Assembly: GCA_021823325.1 (NCBI GenBank)
Contig: JAKAOG010000001.1
Coordinates: 62,001 to 126,000, forward strand
Reading direction: 5' to 3'
Length of the DNA: 64,000 nt
Origin: an archaeon
Lineage (GTDB): Archaea > Thermoproteota > Nitrososphaeria > Nitrososphaerales > Gagatemarchaeaceae
Part shown: piece by piece, positions 24,540 through 33,644 of the stretch
How positions within the stretch are numbered: position 1 is the first letter of the stretch
Layout of the letters: each line of letters opens with the position of its first letter
The notes under the pieces: generated by a model
What the model saw: only the letters and a program-made list of their open reading frames with translations
Told to the model about the DNA's origin: nothing
Database searches by the model: none
Position numbers and translations under genes: made by a program

Positions 24540-25345
24540 CAGGCTGTCAGCCTCGCGTGCTCCAGTGCCGAGCCGCATTCACAGGTGCGCTCTTCGGGGA
24601 GCCTCTTGACTATCTCCACGATGAGCTTTCTTAATCTCTCCAGGTTGCTGTTGAAGACCTTGATCACCTCTTCATGGGAGACTGGTTTCACCCTCGGGTC
24701 GCCTTCGAGCCCCGCGTCGTAGTCTGTGACAAGTGATATGTTCAGGAAGCACATCTCCTGCTCCCTCGCAAGGACCACCTCTGGATACTGGGTCATGTTG
24801 ATGACCTCCCACCCCTGTTTTGAGAAGAACCTGCTCTCCGACCTCGTCGAAAACCTCGGGCCCTGTATCACCACCACGGTGCCAGTCCGATGGAACTTCA
24901 GTCCGAGGACCTCGGCAGCCTCGATCGCGACCTCTCTCATCTGGGGGCAGTAGGGAGATGCGGTGCTCACATGAGTCGTCAATGGCCCGTCGTAGAAAGT
25001 GTCCTTCCTCCCGGTGGTGAAGTTGACGAACTGGTCGCAGAAGACCATGTCCCCCGGTCCTACTTCGGCCCTGAGGCTCCCCACCGCGTTGGGGGCTATG
25101 ATGCGCTGTACCCCGAGCTTCTTGAACGAATACAGGTTCGCCCTGTACGGCACCATGTGCGGGGGAAACTCGTGGTGTAGGCCGTGCCTAGGAAGGAAGG
25201 CAACGCTCCTCCCCTCGATCTCCGAGATGGTGACGCTGGCGCTGGGCTTGCCGTAAGGGGTATTCACGGGGACGCCGCGAGCGCCCTTCGCGAACTTGTA
25301 AAACCCCGAACCCCCAAAGACGCCGAACTCTGCCCTCGGCTTCAC
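24539..25345 (-). CDS. mtnP: S-methyl-5'-thioadenosine phosphorylase
   Basis: 268 residues, GTG start. It has GVFGGSGFYKF at residues 8-18, PRHGLHHEFPPH near 52, the MTAP loop TDYDAG near 207 and a C-terminal CECGS segment. That CxC pair recalls the disulphide motif of archaeal MTAPs. It cleaves MTA with phosphate to adenine and methylthioribose-1-phosphate, the first step of methionine salvage. The GTG is 26 nt from a TATA-like GATTAAAT (25368-25375), so this gene leads the operon mtnP-apt-phosphorylase-ahcY. Confidence 0.92.
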   Translation of the reverse strand: MKPRAEFGVFGGSGFYKFAKGARGVPVNTPYGKPSASVTISEIEGRSVAFLPRHGLHHEFPPHMVPYRANLYSFKKLGVQRIIAPNAVGSLRAEVGPGDMVFCDQFVNFTTGRKDTFYDGPLTTHVSTASPYCPQMREVAIEAAEVLGLKFHRTGTVVVIQGPRFSTRSESRFFSKQGWEVINMTQYPEVVLAREQEMCFLNISLVTDYDAGLEGDPRVKPVSHEEVIKVFNSNLERLRKLIVEIVKRLPEERTCECGSALEHARLTA

Positions 25346-25367
25346 AGTCGGCCTCCTCGTGTTTCTG

Positions 25368-25375
25368 ATTTAATC
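25368..25375 (-). promoter_or_regulatory. TATA-like box for the mtnP-apt-ahcY operon
   Basis: GATTAAAT on the minus strand, centred 26 nt upstream of the GTG at 25345. Confidence 0.5.
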
Positions 25376-25441
25376 TTTCCATGGAGGGGCACCGCCGACA
25401 TTCGGGCACTCTTCATTTATCGTCGCCGCCCAGGCGTCGGT

Positions 25442-26248
25442 GTGCAGAACATCGACCCGGTCTATTTCTCCCTGCCTGTCACGGTGCTCGTGCTCATGGT
25501 CGGCCTTGTTGTCTACTGGCGCCGATCGCGGGTCTTTTCCAGAGGAGCGATGCTCTATTCGCTCGTCGCCTACGCAGGGGCGATCGCTTTGAAATATGCG
25601 GTACAGCTTCCGACCATCAACGCATTCGAAGCATCCACCGGGGGGAGCCTGGTTGCATTAGGGGTATACTATGGGGCTCAGACCGCCGCATTCGAGGTCG
25701 GGGGCGCTTACGTCGTCGCCAGGCTCGCCGTTTCCCGCTCCAGGCTCAAGGCAGAAGATGCAGAAGGGTTCGGGCTCGGACTGGCCTTTTGGGAGAACGC
25801 GGCGCTTCTCGCGGTCCCAATGCTGCTCGAATACTCGCTGTACTATGTCGTCCTCTCTTCTCCGAACTCATTGGCGGCGCAGGTCCTGTATCCCGTGCTT
25901 GCTAAGCAGTCGCCGGGGCTCTTCCTATCGCCCGCGGCTGCCTTGCCATTGGTGGGATATTCCATCCTGGAAAGGGTGTCTTCCCTCGTCTCTCACTTCA
26001 CATGGGGCTTCCTCTGTCTTTTCGCAGCGGTGCTCAACAGAAAGCGCCTGTTCTTCATCGCTCTCCCCTTGGGTTTCGTCATCGACTTCCTGGTCCCCTT
26101 CGCTGGGGCCATCGGATTGGGGGTCTTCGAACTGACCATCTTTGCGATCAGCATCGCTGCGCTCGCAGGGGCCCTTTCTCTCGTCAGGCGTAGCGCGCTG
26201 CCGGGCGGAGCCGGGACCGTTTCCCACTCTCCTTCTTCGAATACTTGA
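25442..26248 (+). CDS. YhfC/PrsW-like polytopic membrane protein, putative intramembrane protease
   Basis: About 268 residues from a GTG at 25442, with seven to eight hydrophobic helices; the open frame upstream overlaps mtnP and is not coding. Polar residues buried in helices recall YhfC/PrsW-type CAAX-protease relatives: Glu in TAAFEVGGAYV, Glu in GLAFWENAALL, His in VSHFTWGFL and Asp in FVIDFLVP. These could form a metal site. The family call rests on this pattern only. It directly precedes the aIF2-beta gene, whose TATA-like box overlaps its stop. Confidence 0.5.
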   Translation: MQNIDPVYFSLPVTVLVLMVGLVVYWRRSRVFSRGAMLYSLVAYAGAIALKYAVQLPTINAFEASTGGSLVALGVYYGAQTAAFEVGGAYVVARLAVSRSRLKAEDAEGFGLGLAFWENAALLAVPMLLEYSLYYVVLSSPNSLAAQVLYPVLAKQSPGLFLSPAAALPLVGYSILERVSSLVSHFTWGFLCLFAAVLNRKRLFFIALPLGFVIDFLVPFAGAIGLGVFELTIFAISIAALAGALSLVRRSALPGGAGTVSHSPSSNT

Positions 26249-26254
26249 AATACC
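26247..26254 (+). promoter_or_regulatory. TATA-like box for aIF2-beta gene
   Basis: GAAATACC, 25 nt ahead of the ATG at 26275; it selects that ATG rather than the frame's earlier TTG. Confidence 0.4.
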
Positions 26255-26274
26255 GAGATTCGTCGATTCGCACG

Positions 26275-26691
26275 ATGCCCCATACATACGACGAGCTTCT
26301 TTCAAGGGCGAGGGCCGGCCTCGACAAGGACGCGAAGAAGTCGGGGGCGCTCAGGCTGGAGCTCCCTGAGCCGGACGTGATCTGGGTCGGCAACAAGACC
26401 ATCTTCCGCAACTATTCCGAGTTCCCCAAACTGTTGAGACGCGAGTCGGGGAGGGTGCTGATGTACCTGGCCAAGGAGCTGGCCACCGCGGCTTCTCTCG
26501 ACGGCGAAAGGGCGATCTTCATCGGCAGGAAGGACAAGGATTCCTTCTCGCAGCTTCTACAGCGTTACGTGAAGGAGGGGGTAATCTGTCCCGTCTGCGG
26601 GAGCCCGGACACCCACCTCGACAAGGAGAAGCGCATGTGGTTCATGGTCTGTGAAGCGTGCGGAGCAAGGTCAGTGGCCAAGGTGGCATGA
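26275..26691 (+). CDS. Translation initiation factor aIF2 subunit beta
   Basis: 138 residues. The early helix segment YDELLSRAR, the core with GNKTIFRNYSEFPKLLRRE, and the C-terminal zinc finger CPVCG...CEACG (about residues 107-128) match aIF2-beta/eIF5 family proteins of normal length. It joins aIF2-alpha and -gamma to deliver initiator tRNA to the small ribosomal subunit. The ATG at 26275 gives the expected short N-terminus and suits the TATA-like box at -25. It overlaps the DUF424 start by 4 bp (ATGA). Confidence 0.92.
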   Translation: MPHTYDELLSRARAGLDKDAKKSGALRLELPEPDVIWVGNKTIFRNYSEFPKLLRRESGRVLMYLAKELATAASLDGERAIFIGRKDKDSFSQLLQRYVKEGVICPVCGSPDTHLDKEKRMWFMVCEACGARSVAKVA

Positions 26692-27005
26692 CGGCGGAGA
26701 GCAAGGGGTTTTCAGTCAGGACCACAGCCTACAAGGGGACGATCCTCGTGAACATGTGCGACGAGGAGCTCGTGGGGACGACCGTGACCGAGGGGTCGCT
26801 GAAGATGCACCTTTCGAAGGAATTCTATTCCGGAGAAGTGGTGCAAAAGGGGGAAGCGCTGAGGCTCATCAGGACCTGTTCGATAGTCAACCTCGCAGGG
26901 AGCCGCTCTGTGTCTCTTGCCGTGGAGAACAAGGTCGGGGCGCCTGAGGCGATCCGCGAGATCGAAAAGGTGCCGTTCCTCATGATCTACAAGTTCGCGG
27001 GTTAG
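26688..27005 (+). CDS. DUF424 family protein
   Basis: 105 residues from the ATG at 26688, which overlaps the aIF2-beta stop. The sequence [16 protein letters not shown], the phrase [12 protein letters not shown] and [18 protein letters not shown] are recognisable DUF424 segments. The family is archaeal, single-domain and often next to translation genes; function is not known. Coupling to aIF2-beta supports a translation role. It overlaps the convergent dnaJ gene by 4 bp. Confidence 0.85.
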   Translation: MTAESKGFSVRTTAYKGTILVNMCDEELVGTTVTEGSLKMHLSKEFYSGEVVQKGEALRLIRTCSIVNLAGSRSVSLAVENKVGAPEAIREIEKVPFLMIYKFAG

Positions 27006-28060
27006 GACCCGAACCTGCGCAGAAGCTCTTTCTGAGAGCTTGACAAGTGCTTGGGCACTTCCACATTCACGAGCACGTATTCGTTCCCCTTGCCTCTCCC
27101 TCCCACCCTGGGAAGGCCTCTTTCCTTGATTGTGAAACGCTCGCCCGGCTGGGTCCCTGCGGGCACCTGGATGACCGCGTCTCCGTACAGCGTAGGGACC
27201 TTCACTTCTGTCCCCAGCATGGCCTGTATCGCGTCAATCTTGGTTGTGAAGTAAACGTCGCTGTTCTCTCGCATGAAGGTCCTGTGCGGCCTGACGTTCA
27301 CGACTATGTAGAGGTCCCCGGGTGGCGTACCGTTTTCTCCCGCGTCGCCTTCGCCCCTGAGCCGGAGTGTGTGTCCATCATCCAGCCCTCCGGGGATGAC
27401 CAGGCTGATCTTGCGCTTCCGCTGGACGGTCCCTTTGCCTCGGCACTCTCCGCAAGGGGCGTCGACGGTGAATCCCTTCCCTCTGCACCTGTCGCAGGCT
27501 GTGACCCTCACCAGGCGCGCGAAGCCTGCAGACTGCACCTTCTGTACCTGTCCCGTGCCTCCGCACGTCGCGCATGTCCTCGGCGAGGTCCCCGGCTTCG
27601 CGCCGCTCCCCTCGCAGGCGGAGCACAGCTCGGTCCTGGGAATCTCGATCTCCCTCGTTGAGTCGGCGACAAGGTCCTCGAGGTTGAGCTGCAGGTGGTA
27701 TGTCAGGTCCTGACCTCTGCCGGGCCCGCGGCCCCCTCCGAAGAACTGAGAGAAGATGTCGTCGAAGCCGAACCCTGCGCCTCTGAAGAACTCGCCGAAA
27801 TTCGCCCCCCTGAAGATATCCTCTTGGCTGTATCGCTGGTATACCCCTTCTCTGCCGAAGGAGTCGTACTGCCTCCTCTTTTCGTCGTCAGAAAGGACCG
27901 CGTATGCCTCGGATATCTCCTTGAATCGCTCCTCCGCTTCTGGGGCTCTGTTCCTGTCAGGGTGGAACTGGAGGGCGAGCTTCCTGTAGGCGTCCTTGAT
28001 CTCGTCTTTCCCAGCCCCCTTCTTAACTCCGAGAACCTCGTAGTAGTCTTTGGCGGCCAA
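27002..28060 (-). CDS. dnaJ: Chaperone DnaJ (type I Hsp40)
   Basis: 352 residues. J domain with HPD (LQFHPDRN) near residue 33, a Gly/Phe-rich linker (about 90-115), four CxxCxGxG zinc motifs ([32 protein letters not shown]) and the C-terminal substrate-binding domain. It stimulates DnaK ATPase activity and delivers unfolded proteins. It is the last gene of grpE-dnaK-dnaJ, the usual archaeal order, 14 bp after dnaK. Confidence 0.96.
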   Translation of the reverse strand: MAAKDYYEVLGVKKGAGKDEIKDAYRKLALQFHPDRNRAPEAEERFKEISEAYAVLSDDEKRRQYDSFGREGVYQRYSQEDIFRGANFGEFFRGAGFGFDDIFSQFFGGGRGPGRGQDLTYHLQLNLEDLVADSTREIEIPRTELCSACEGSGAKPGTSPRTCATCGGTGQVQKVQSAGFARLVRVTACDRCRGKGFTVDAPCGECRGKGTVQRKRKISLVIPGGLDDGHTLRLRGEGDAGENGTPPGDLYIVVNVRPHRTFMRENSDVYFTTKIDAIQAMLGTEVKVPTLYGDAVIQVPAGTQPGERFTIKERGLPRVGGRGKGNEYVLVNVEVPKHLSSSQKELLRRFGS

Positions 28061-28073
28061 CCGATTAGGTCAC

Positions 28074-29918
28074 CTACTTGCTTTCATCGGCTACCTTGTA
28101 GTCTGCGTCGCTGACGTTCTGCGCACCCTGCTGAGGGGCGTCTCCCTGTTGTTTCTGGGCCTGCTGCTGGTATACCGACGCTCCGACCTCCTGTAGGACC
28201 TTCTTCAGCGCCTCGGTCTTCTCCCTGATCTGCGAGGCGTCGTTGCCTCCAATCGCCTTCCTCAGCTCAGCCGCCGCCGCATCCATCCTGTCAAGGGCGG
28301 TCTTGTCCGCCTTCCCTTCAAGGTCGCGTTTCGTCCTTTCGGCGGTGTACAGCACGGAGTCGGCTTCGTTCCTCACCTCCGCCTCTTCCCTCTTCTTCTT
28401 GTCCTGCTCTGAGAAAGACTCGGCTTCCTTGATGAGCTTCTCTTTCTCCTCCTTGGAGAGCTTGGTGGAAGCGGTGATCGTTATCTTGTTCTCTTTGCCG
28501 GTCCCCATGTCCTTCGCTCCGACCGTGAGGATGCCGTTCGCATCGATGTCAAACGTCACTTCGATCTGAGGGACTCCTCTCTGCGCCGGGGGTATCCCAG
28601 CCAGGTTGAACATCCCAAGTGACACGTTGTCCGCAGCCATGCTCCTTTCGCCCTGGACGACGTGGATAGTGACGGCCGTCTGGAAGTCGGCGGCCGTTGT
28701 GAACGTCTTACTGCGCTTGGTCGGGATCGTCGCGTTCTTCTCGATGAGGTGCTCTGTTATGCCTCCGAGCGTCTCTACTCCCAGGGAGAGCGGGGTTACA
28801 TCGAGGAGCAGTATGTCCTTGATCTCGCCGGCCAGGACCGCTCCCTGGATGGCAGCGCCGATCGCGACAGCCTCCATCGGGTCGACTCCCCTCTCGGCAG
28901 GCTTGCCGGCGACGTCTTCCACGAACCTCCTTACCAAAGGCATCCTGGTCATCCCTCCGATCAGTATCACCTTGTCCACCTGGTCGGGGGTCAGCTTGGC
29001 GTCGCTCATGACCTTCCGGATGGTCTGCTCGGTCTTCGCGACTACGGGCCGCGCGACTTCCTCTAGCTTGGTCCGGGTCAGGGTGTAGTGCAGGTTCTTT
29101 GGTCCGGAAGCGTCGCTTGCGATGAAAGGCAGGTCGATGTCAGTGGAGGTGAGGTTCGACAGCTGGATCTTTGCCTGCTCTGCCGCTTCTTTGAGCCTCG
29201 CCATCGCTGTCCTGTCGGTAGAGAGGTCGATGCCGTTCTTGGCGCGGAAGTCATCGAGCAGCACCTGGATGATCCCCTTGTCTATGTCTGTACCGCCTGT
29301 CTGGGTGTCACCCGACGTGGCGAGGACCTGGAACACCCCCTTCCCGAACTCCATGATGGTGGCGTCGTGGGTCCCCCCTCCGAAGCTGAACACCAGGATC
29401 TTCATCTCCTTCTCAGACTTGTCCAGACCGTAGGCCAGTGAGGCCGCAGTCGGTTCATTGATGATTCTGACGACCTCCAGTCCTGCGATCTCTCCTGCGT
29501 CCTTGGTAGACTGGCGCTGATTGTCGTTGAAGTGCGCCGGAACCGTGATCACCGCCTTCTTGACCGGATACCCCAGGAACACCTCGGCGTCGTGCTTGAT
29601 CTTCTGAAGGATGTATGAGCTCAGCTGCTCTGGCGAGTAGTCTTTTCCTGACAGGTTTACCCTGTGGTCGCTCCCCATCTTCCTCTTGATCTCGAACACG
29701 GTTCCGTCCGGGTTCGTAACGACCTGCCTTCGCGCCGGCTCCCCCACAAGCAGCTGCCCGTCCTTGGTGAATGCGACCACCGACGGGAACATCTTTCCGG
29801 CTGGCGTCGCACCTTCTGCGCTCGGGACCACTACAGGCCTCCCCGCCTCCACGACGGAAGCAGCGGAGTTCGTCGTCCCCAGGTCTATCCCGATTATCTT
29901 CTCCCTAGCGCTACTCAT
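28074..29918 (-). CDS. dnaK: Chaperone DnaK (Hsp70)
   Basis: 614 residues with actin-like ATPase, substrate-binding beta domain and helical lid (Gln-rich tail). Motifs: [12 protein letters not shown] at residues 10-21, [12 protein letters not shown] near 157, and the phosphate loop [11 protein letters not shown] near 181. In E. coli the same loop reads DLGGGTFD, so the catalytic Asp is Ser here and the Phe is His. The Thr and second Asp are kept. The stop-to-start overlap with grpE is 8 bp. It works with the neighbouring DnaJ and GrpE in protein folding. Archaeal DnaK genes are thought to derive from bacteria by transfer. Confidence 0.95.
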   Translation of the reverse strand: MSSAREKIIGIDLGTTNSAASVVEAGRPVVVPSAEGATPAGKMFPSVVAFTKDGQLLVGEPARRQVVTNPDGTVFEIKRKMGSDHRVNLSGKDYSPEQLSSYILQKIKHDAEVFLGYPVKKAVITVPAHFNDNQRQSTKDAGEIAGLEVVRIINEPTAASLAYGLDKSEKEMKILVFSFGGGTHDATIMEFGKGVFQVLATSGDTQTGGTDIDKGIIQVLLDDFRAKNGIDLSTDRTAMARLKEAAEQAKIQLSNLTSTDIDLPFIASDASGPKNLHYTLTRTKLEEVARPVVAKTEQTIRKVMSDAKLTPDQVDKVILIGGMTRMPLVRRFVEDVAGKPAERGVDPMEAVAIGAAIQGAVLAGEIKDILLLDVTPLSLGVETLGGITEHLIEKNATIPTKRSKTFTTAADFQTAVTIHVVQGERSMAADNVSLGMFNLAGIPPAQRGVPQIEVTFDIDANGILTVGAKDMGTGKENKITITASTKLSKEEKEKLIKEAESFSEQDKKKREEAEVRNEADSVLYTAERTKRDLEGKADKTALDRMDAAAAELRKAIGGNDASQIREKTEALKKVLQEVGASVYQQQAQKQQGDAPQQGAQNVSDADYKVADESK

Positions 29919-30456
29919 TCACTTTCTCCTCCCCTTTGGCCGCCAATTCAACTTTTACCATGCTGGGCCTCAGAACCTGACCGCGAAACTTGAAGCCTGG
30001 CCGCATCTCATCGACCACCACGTCCTGGCCGTGGGTTCCTCCCTGGGCTTTTGCTACTGCTTCGTGGATCGAGGGGTCGAAAGGCCTCCCTACGGCTTCT
30101 ATCTTCTCCACCCCTGCATCCTGCAGCGCGGAGAGGAGGTTCCTCTGCACCATCGATATCCCTTCCATCAGCTCCTTCCCGCCGGTCCCTTCTTGAGCGT
30201 GCTTCACTGCGAGGTCCAGCTCGTCCTGGACAACGAGGAGCCTCGTCACAAGTACCCTGGCAAGGGACTCTCCTGCGTCCTTCAGCTCCCTGTCCATCCT
30301 CTTGCGATAGTTCTCCAAGTCTGCCTGTGCGTATTTCAGGCGTGTCAGGAGTTCTTCATTCCGCCTCTTAAGTTCGGACAGCTCCCGCTGGATTTTACCA
30401 CTCCCGTCTTCAGCCTCCTCGTCCTCCCTTGACTCGCCCGCCTCAGTTTCCGGCAT
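29911..30456 (-). CDS. grpE: GrpE nucleotide exchange factor
   Basis: 181 residues from the ATG at 30456 (a GTG at 30474 is possible, about 31 nt below the shared TATA-like box). An acidic N-terminus leads into the long dimerisation coiled coil with the family phrase [12 protein letters not shown], then the beta domain with FDPSIHEAV and [19 protein letters not shown]. It drives ADP release from DnaK. It opens the operon grpE-dnaK-dnaJ, divergent from rio1. Confidence 0.92.
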   Translation of the reverse strand: MPETEAGESREDEEAEDGSGKIQRELSELKRRNEELLTRLKYAQADLENYRKRMDRELKDAGESLARVLVTRLLVVQDELDLAVKHAQEGTGGKELMEGISMVQRNLLSALQDAGVEKIEAVGRPFDPSIHEAVAKAQGGTHGQDVVVDEMRPGFKFRGQVLRPSMVKVELAAKGEEKVNE

Positions 30457-30502
30457 TCTTCCTTCATCGCCCACTAGGAAATTTTTGCGGGCTATCTCAT
30501 AT

Positions 30503-30510
30503 GTATAAAT
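30503..30510. promoter_or_regulatory. TATA-like box between grpE and rio1
   Basis: GTATAAAT, 27 nt upstream of the rio1 GTG at 30534; its minus strand (ATTTATAC) is about 31 nt from the grpE GTG at 30474. A shared or overlapping divergent promoter is likely. Confidence 0.5.
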
Positions 30511-30533
30511 TTTCCATGGTTCTAGGTGGGGGT

Positions 30534-31310
30534 GTGCCAGGGTCGGACGAGGAGTCAAGCAAGGTCAGGGAGCGGATCCTCCGCTCTGAGCGTGAAAACA
30601 GGTATCTGAGAAGGGACTCGGACGACAGGAAGGTAATCGAGGAAGTCTTCGACAGGTCGACGATGCTGGCGGTGGAAGAACTCATCGCCAGGAAGGACCT
30701 AGGGGAACTTCACGGGGTCGTCAGCGCGGGGAAGGAGGCCAGGGTCTACCTCGGAGAAGACAGGGACAAGGGGCCAGTCGCGGTCAAAATCTACCTGACT
30801 TCCGCATCGGACTTCAGGAAGAGGATGGGTTACATAGCAGGAGACAGGCGGTTCGGAAAGCTGCCTTCGGGGTCCAGGCAGACAATCTACCTCTGGACAA
30901 GGAAGGAGTTCAAGAACTTGCAACTGGCAGACTCCATCGGTGTGGCGGTGCCGAAGCCCATCGCCTTCCACAAGAACGTGCTCGTCATGGAGTATGTGGG
31001 GGTCCCTCCCACTCCCGCGCCTACCTTCGCCGAGTCAGAGGTAGACGAAGGGGACCGAGACTGGGCGTTCGAGACCATTCGGGACCTCTGGAAGAAGGCG
31101 AAGCTAGTCCATGCGGACTTCTCCGAGTTCAACGCGTTCAAGTACGGGGGAAGAGACGTGCTCTTCGACATGGGCTCAGCGGTTCTTTCGTCTCACCCTC
31201 AAGCGGAGGAATATCTCAGGAGAGACGTCACCAATATGGTCAGGTTCTTTAGGAAGCGCGGGATCGCTGTCGAAGAGCCCGGCGAGGTCGTGGAGCGCAT
31301 CACAAATTGA
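30534..31310 (+). CDS. rio1: RIO1-type serine protein kinase
   Basis: About 258 residues. The leaderless GTG at 30534 is 27 nt after a TATA-like box. It has the RIO nucleotide loop SAGKEARVYLG near residue 64, the VAVKIYLTS lysine near 83, the catalytic loop HADFSEFN near 202 and the metal-binding DMGSAV near 219. RIO1 acts in the last steps of small-subunit maturation. The next gene, 4 bp overlapping, encodes a Dim2-type KH protein that works in the same process, and the pair is conserved in archaea. Confidence 0.95.
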   Translation: MPGSDEESSKVRERILRSERENRYLRRDSDDRKVIEEVFDRSTMLAVEELIARKDLGELHGVVSAGKEARVYLGEDRDKGPVAVKIYLTSASDFRKRMGYIAGDRRFGKLPSGSRQTIYLWTRKEFKNLQLADSIGVAVPKPIAFHKNVLVMEYVGVPPTPAPTFAESEVDEGDRDWAFETIRDLWKKAKLVHADFSEFNAFKYGGRDVLFDMGSAVLSSHPQAEEYLRRDVTNMVRFFRKRGIAVEEPGEVVERITN

Positions 31311-31906
31311 GTTTTGAGCAGGTAGTGCGCATCCCGGTAGAAAGAGTGGGGGCTGTCATCGGACGAGAAGGAGCGACCAAGAGATACCTCGAAGAGGAGA
31401 TGGGGGTCAAGCTCGTCGTCGACAGCAAGGAGGGGGTCGTCACCGTGAGGGCAGAGAAGGCGCTAAAGACTGACCCGTTCTCCGCCACCAGGGTAATCGA
31501 AGCCATCGGGAGGGGGTTCTCCCCCCAGAGGGCGTCCCGCCTGCTGGATGACGGGACCGCCCTGGAAGTGATCGACCTCAGGACTTACTCTGGGCGAAGC
31601 TCCAACTCCCTTGAGAGGATAAGAGGACGGGTGATCGGGCTGAAGGGCAAGTCCAGGCGGGTCATCGAAGAGCTGACATCTTGTCAGCTTTCAGTCTACG
31701 GGAGGACTGTCGCCATAATCGGCGAGGCAGGAGAGGTCCAGTTAGCTTCGGACGCTGTGAGGTCCCTGGCAACGGGGAGCCAGCACAAGAACGTGTACAA
31801 CACCCTGCAGAAGGCAAGGACGAAGCGCAAGATGGAGCGGATGTTCCTGTGGGAAGGGACGTCTCCGGAGACGGTCGAAGAAAAACTGAAGAAACTCGAA
31901 CATTAG
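31307..31906 (+). CDS. KH-domain rRNA-processing protein (Dim2/Pno1 homologue)
   Basis: 199 residues with two KH domains. The first has VGAVIGREGATKRYLEEEMG at residues 14-33, the second GRVIGLKGKSRRVIEE near 107. A basic C-terminal tail ends in ARTKRKMERMFLWEG, typical of archaeal Dim2. It binds near the 3' end of 16S rRNA in pre-30S particles. It is translationally coupled to rio1. The start is a TTG at 31307 inside the rio1 stop region. Confidence 0.9.
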   Translation: MSFEQVVRIPVERVGAVIGREGATKRYLEEEMGVKLVVDSKEGVVTVRAEKALKTDPFSATRVIEAIGRGFSPQRASRLLDDGTALEVIDLRTYSGRSSNSLERIRGRVIGLKGKSRRVIEELTSCQLSVYGRTVAIIGEAGEVQLASDAVRSLATGSQHKNVYNTLQKARTKRKMERMFLWEGTSPETVEEKLKKLEH

Positions 31907-32012
31907 CATATATCCGGTTTACGCCAGTACTCGCGGGCGGGGTCTGGCTAGGGAGAAATGGAGATTTGTTGACCGGCGTTAGATTCATAGGGACTGGTCC
32001 CCTGGCAGGCGA

Positions 32013-33644
32013 GTGAAGTTGAGCAGTAGGACGACGTTCGCTGAGATATCGCCGTCAGAGTTCTTCTACAGAAACCGAGACCTGGCGGGGTTCACGAATC
32101 CTGCGCGCGCCCTGTACATGGCAGTAAGGGAGCTCGTTGAGAACTCCTTCGACGCCGCTGAGCTGGCCGGGATAAACCCCGACGTCTACGTCAGGATCAT
32201 GGCTGAGAACCCCAACCCTGAGATTCCCGAGCCCAAGCCCTATCGCCTTACCGTCATTGACAACGGCCCCGGGGTTGCTCCGCAGCATGTTCCAAGCGCT
32301 TTCGGGAAAGTGTTCTACGGCTCAAAGTACGTGCTCAGGCAGTCTAGGGGGATGTTCGGCTTGGGAGGGACGATGGCGATCCTCTACGGTCAGATCACCA
32401 CCAACAAGCCGGTGACGATCATCTCCTCCCCTGACGGCAAGCGGAAGTATGGCTTCCAGATGATGATCGACATCAGCGAGAACAGGCCGATGGTCCTGAA
32501 GAGGTTCAACAGCGACGCCGACGGCACCACTGGGACGAGGGTCGACATGATCCTCGAGGGCGACTATCTTCGCTCCTCTGCGAAGATCGCCGAGTACTTC
32601 AAGCAGACAGCGATGGTGGCGAGCTACTCGAACATCACCTTCGTCGACCCACAGGGACAGGTCACCTTCTACGAGAGGGCTACCACAGCCATGCCGTCAC
32701 CGCCGAAGGAGACGCTCCCTCACCCCTACGGCGTAGACGTCGAGGCTTTCAAGAGAATAATCAAGCTCTCGGAAGAGCACGACATGAAGACGTTCATGGT
32801 GACCCATTTCCACCGGGTCGGGGACAGGATTGCGACGAAGTTCCTCGAGTTCGCAGGCGTGAGCCCCAAGCTCCCCCCGAAGAGACTGAACACGGCCCAG
32901 ATTGTAACGCTAGTCGACGCCCTGCAGCGCTTCCCCGACTTCCTTCAGCCTGACGCCGCCGTCCTCTCGCCGATAGGCGAGGACATCCTGCTCACGGGGA
33001 TCAACAAGGAGCTCCAGCCGGAGTTCTCCACCATCGTGACCCGGCCTCCTTCCTCATACTCTGGCTTTCCGTTCCTCATCGAGGTAGGGGTCGCATACGG
33101 CGGGAAGGTCCTGCAACCCGGGGTCAAACTGTTCAGGTTCGCCAACAGGATCCCACTGCTCTACGACGAAAGCTCCGACGTCAGCTTCGAGGTGCTCAAC
33201 GAAGAGGTGGACTGGCGAAGGTATCACGTCCCACAGGACGCCCCCGTCGGGGTCATCACCCACATCGCGAGCACCAGGATCCCGTACAAGACTGTCGGCA
33301 AGGAATACATCGCCGACAGGCCGGAGATTCAGAGAGAGATCAGAAACGCGGTAAGGGAGGCCCTCAGGAGGCTCGGGATATTCCTCTCGAAGAAGGGGAG
33401 CATGGAGGCGGTCCAGAGAAAGATGAACATCTATGGGAAGTACCTCCCGCTCATCGCCCAGTTCTCGACCGAGCTGGCAGGCAAGAAGGACCTGCCCGAA
33501 TACCGCAAGCTCATCGGGGAGGGAGGGGTCATAGTTGAAGAAAACGACGCCGCAGCTGCCGAGTCAGGGGCGGCGGGAGAAACAGAAAATGCCAACAAAG
33601 AAGAAGGCGGCCAAGAGACAATCGACAGGTACGGCGGAGTCTAG
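32013..33644 (+). CDS. top6B: DNA topoisomerase VI subunit B
   Basis: 543 residues, GTG start. GHKL ATPase motifs: LVENSFDAAE near residue 42, DNGPGVAPQH near 82 and SRGMFGLGGTM near 109. The helix-two-turn-helix and transducer domains follow, with the switch lysine region SGFPFLIEVG. It is the ATP-driven gate of the type IIB enzyme that relaxes and decatenates DNA. It overlaps top6A by 56 bp. The C-terminal Asp/Ala/Gly-rich tail lies in the overlap. Confidence 0.96.
   Translation: MKLSSRTTFAEISPSEFFYRNRDLAGFTNPARALYMAVRELVENSFDAAELAGINPDVYVRIMAENPNPEIPEPKPYRLTVIDNGPGVAPQHVPSAFGKVFYGSKYVLRQSRGMFGLGGTMAILYGQITTNKPVTIISSPDGKRKYGFQMMIDISENRPMVLKRFNSDADGTTGTRVDMILEGDYLRSSAKIAEYFKQTAMVASYSNITFVDPQGQVTFYERATTAMPSPPKETLPHPYGVDVEAFKRIIKLSEEHDMKTFMVTHFHRVGDRIATKFLEFAGVSPKLPPKRLNTAQIVTLVDALQRFPDFLQPDAAVLSPIGEDILLTGINKELQPEFSTIVTRPPSSYSGFPFLIEVGVAYGGKVLQPGVKLFRFANRIPLLYDESSDVSFEVLNEEVDWRRYHVPQDAPVGVITHIASTRIPYKTVGKEYIADRPEIQREIRNAVREALRRLGIFLSKKGSMEAVQRKMNIYGKYLPLIAQFSTELAGKKDLPEYRKLIGEGGVIVEENDAAAAESGAAGETENANKEEGGQETIDRYGGV

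Noticed and set aside
25184-25441. N-terminal extension of the YhfC-like gene
   Set aside because: It is antisense to mtnP and not hydrophobic; the GTG at 25442 begins the first helix.
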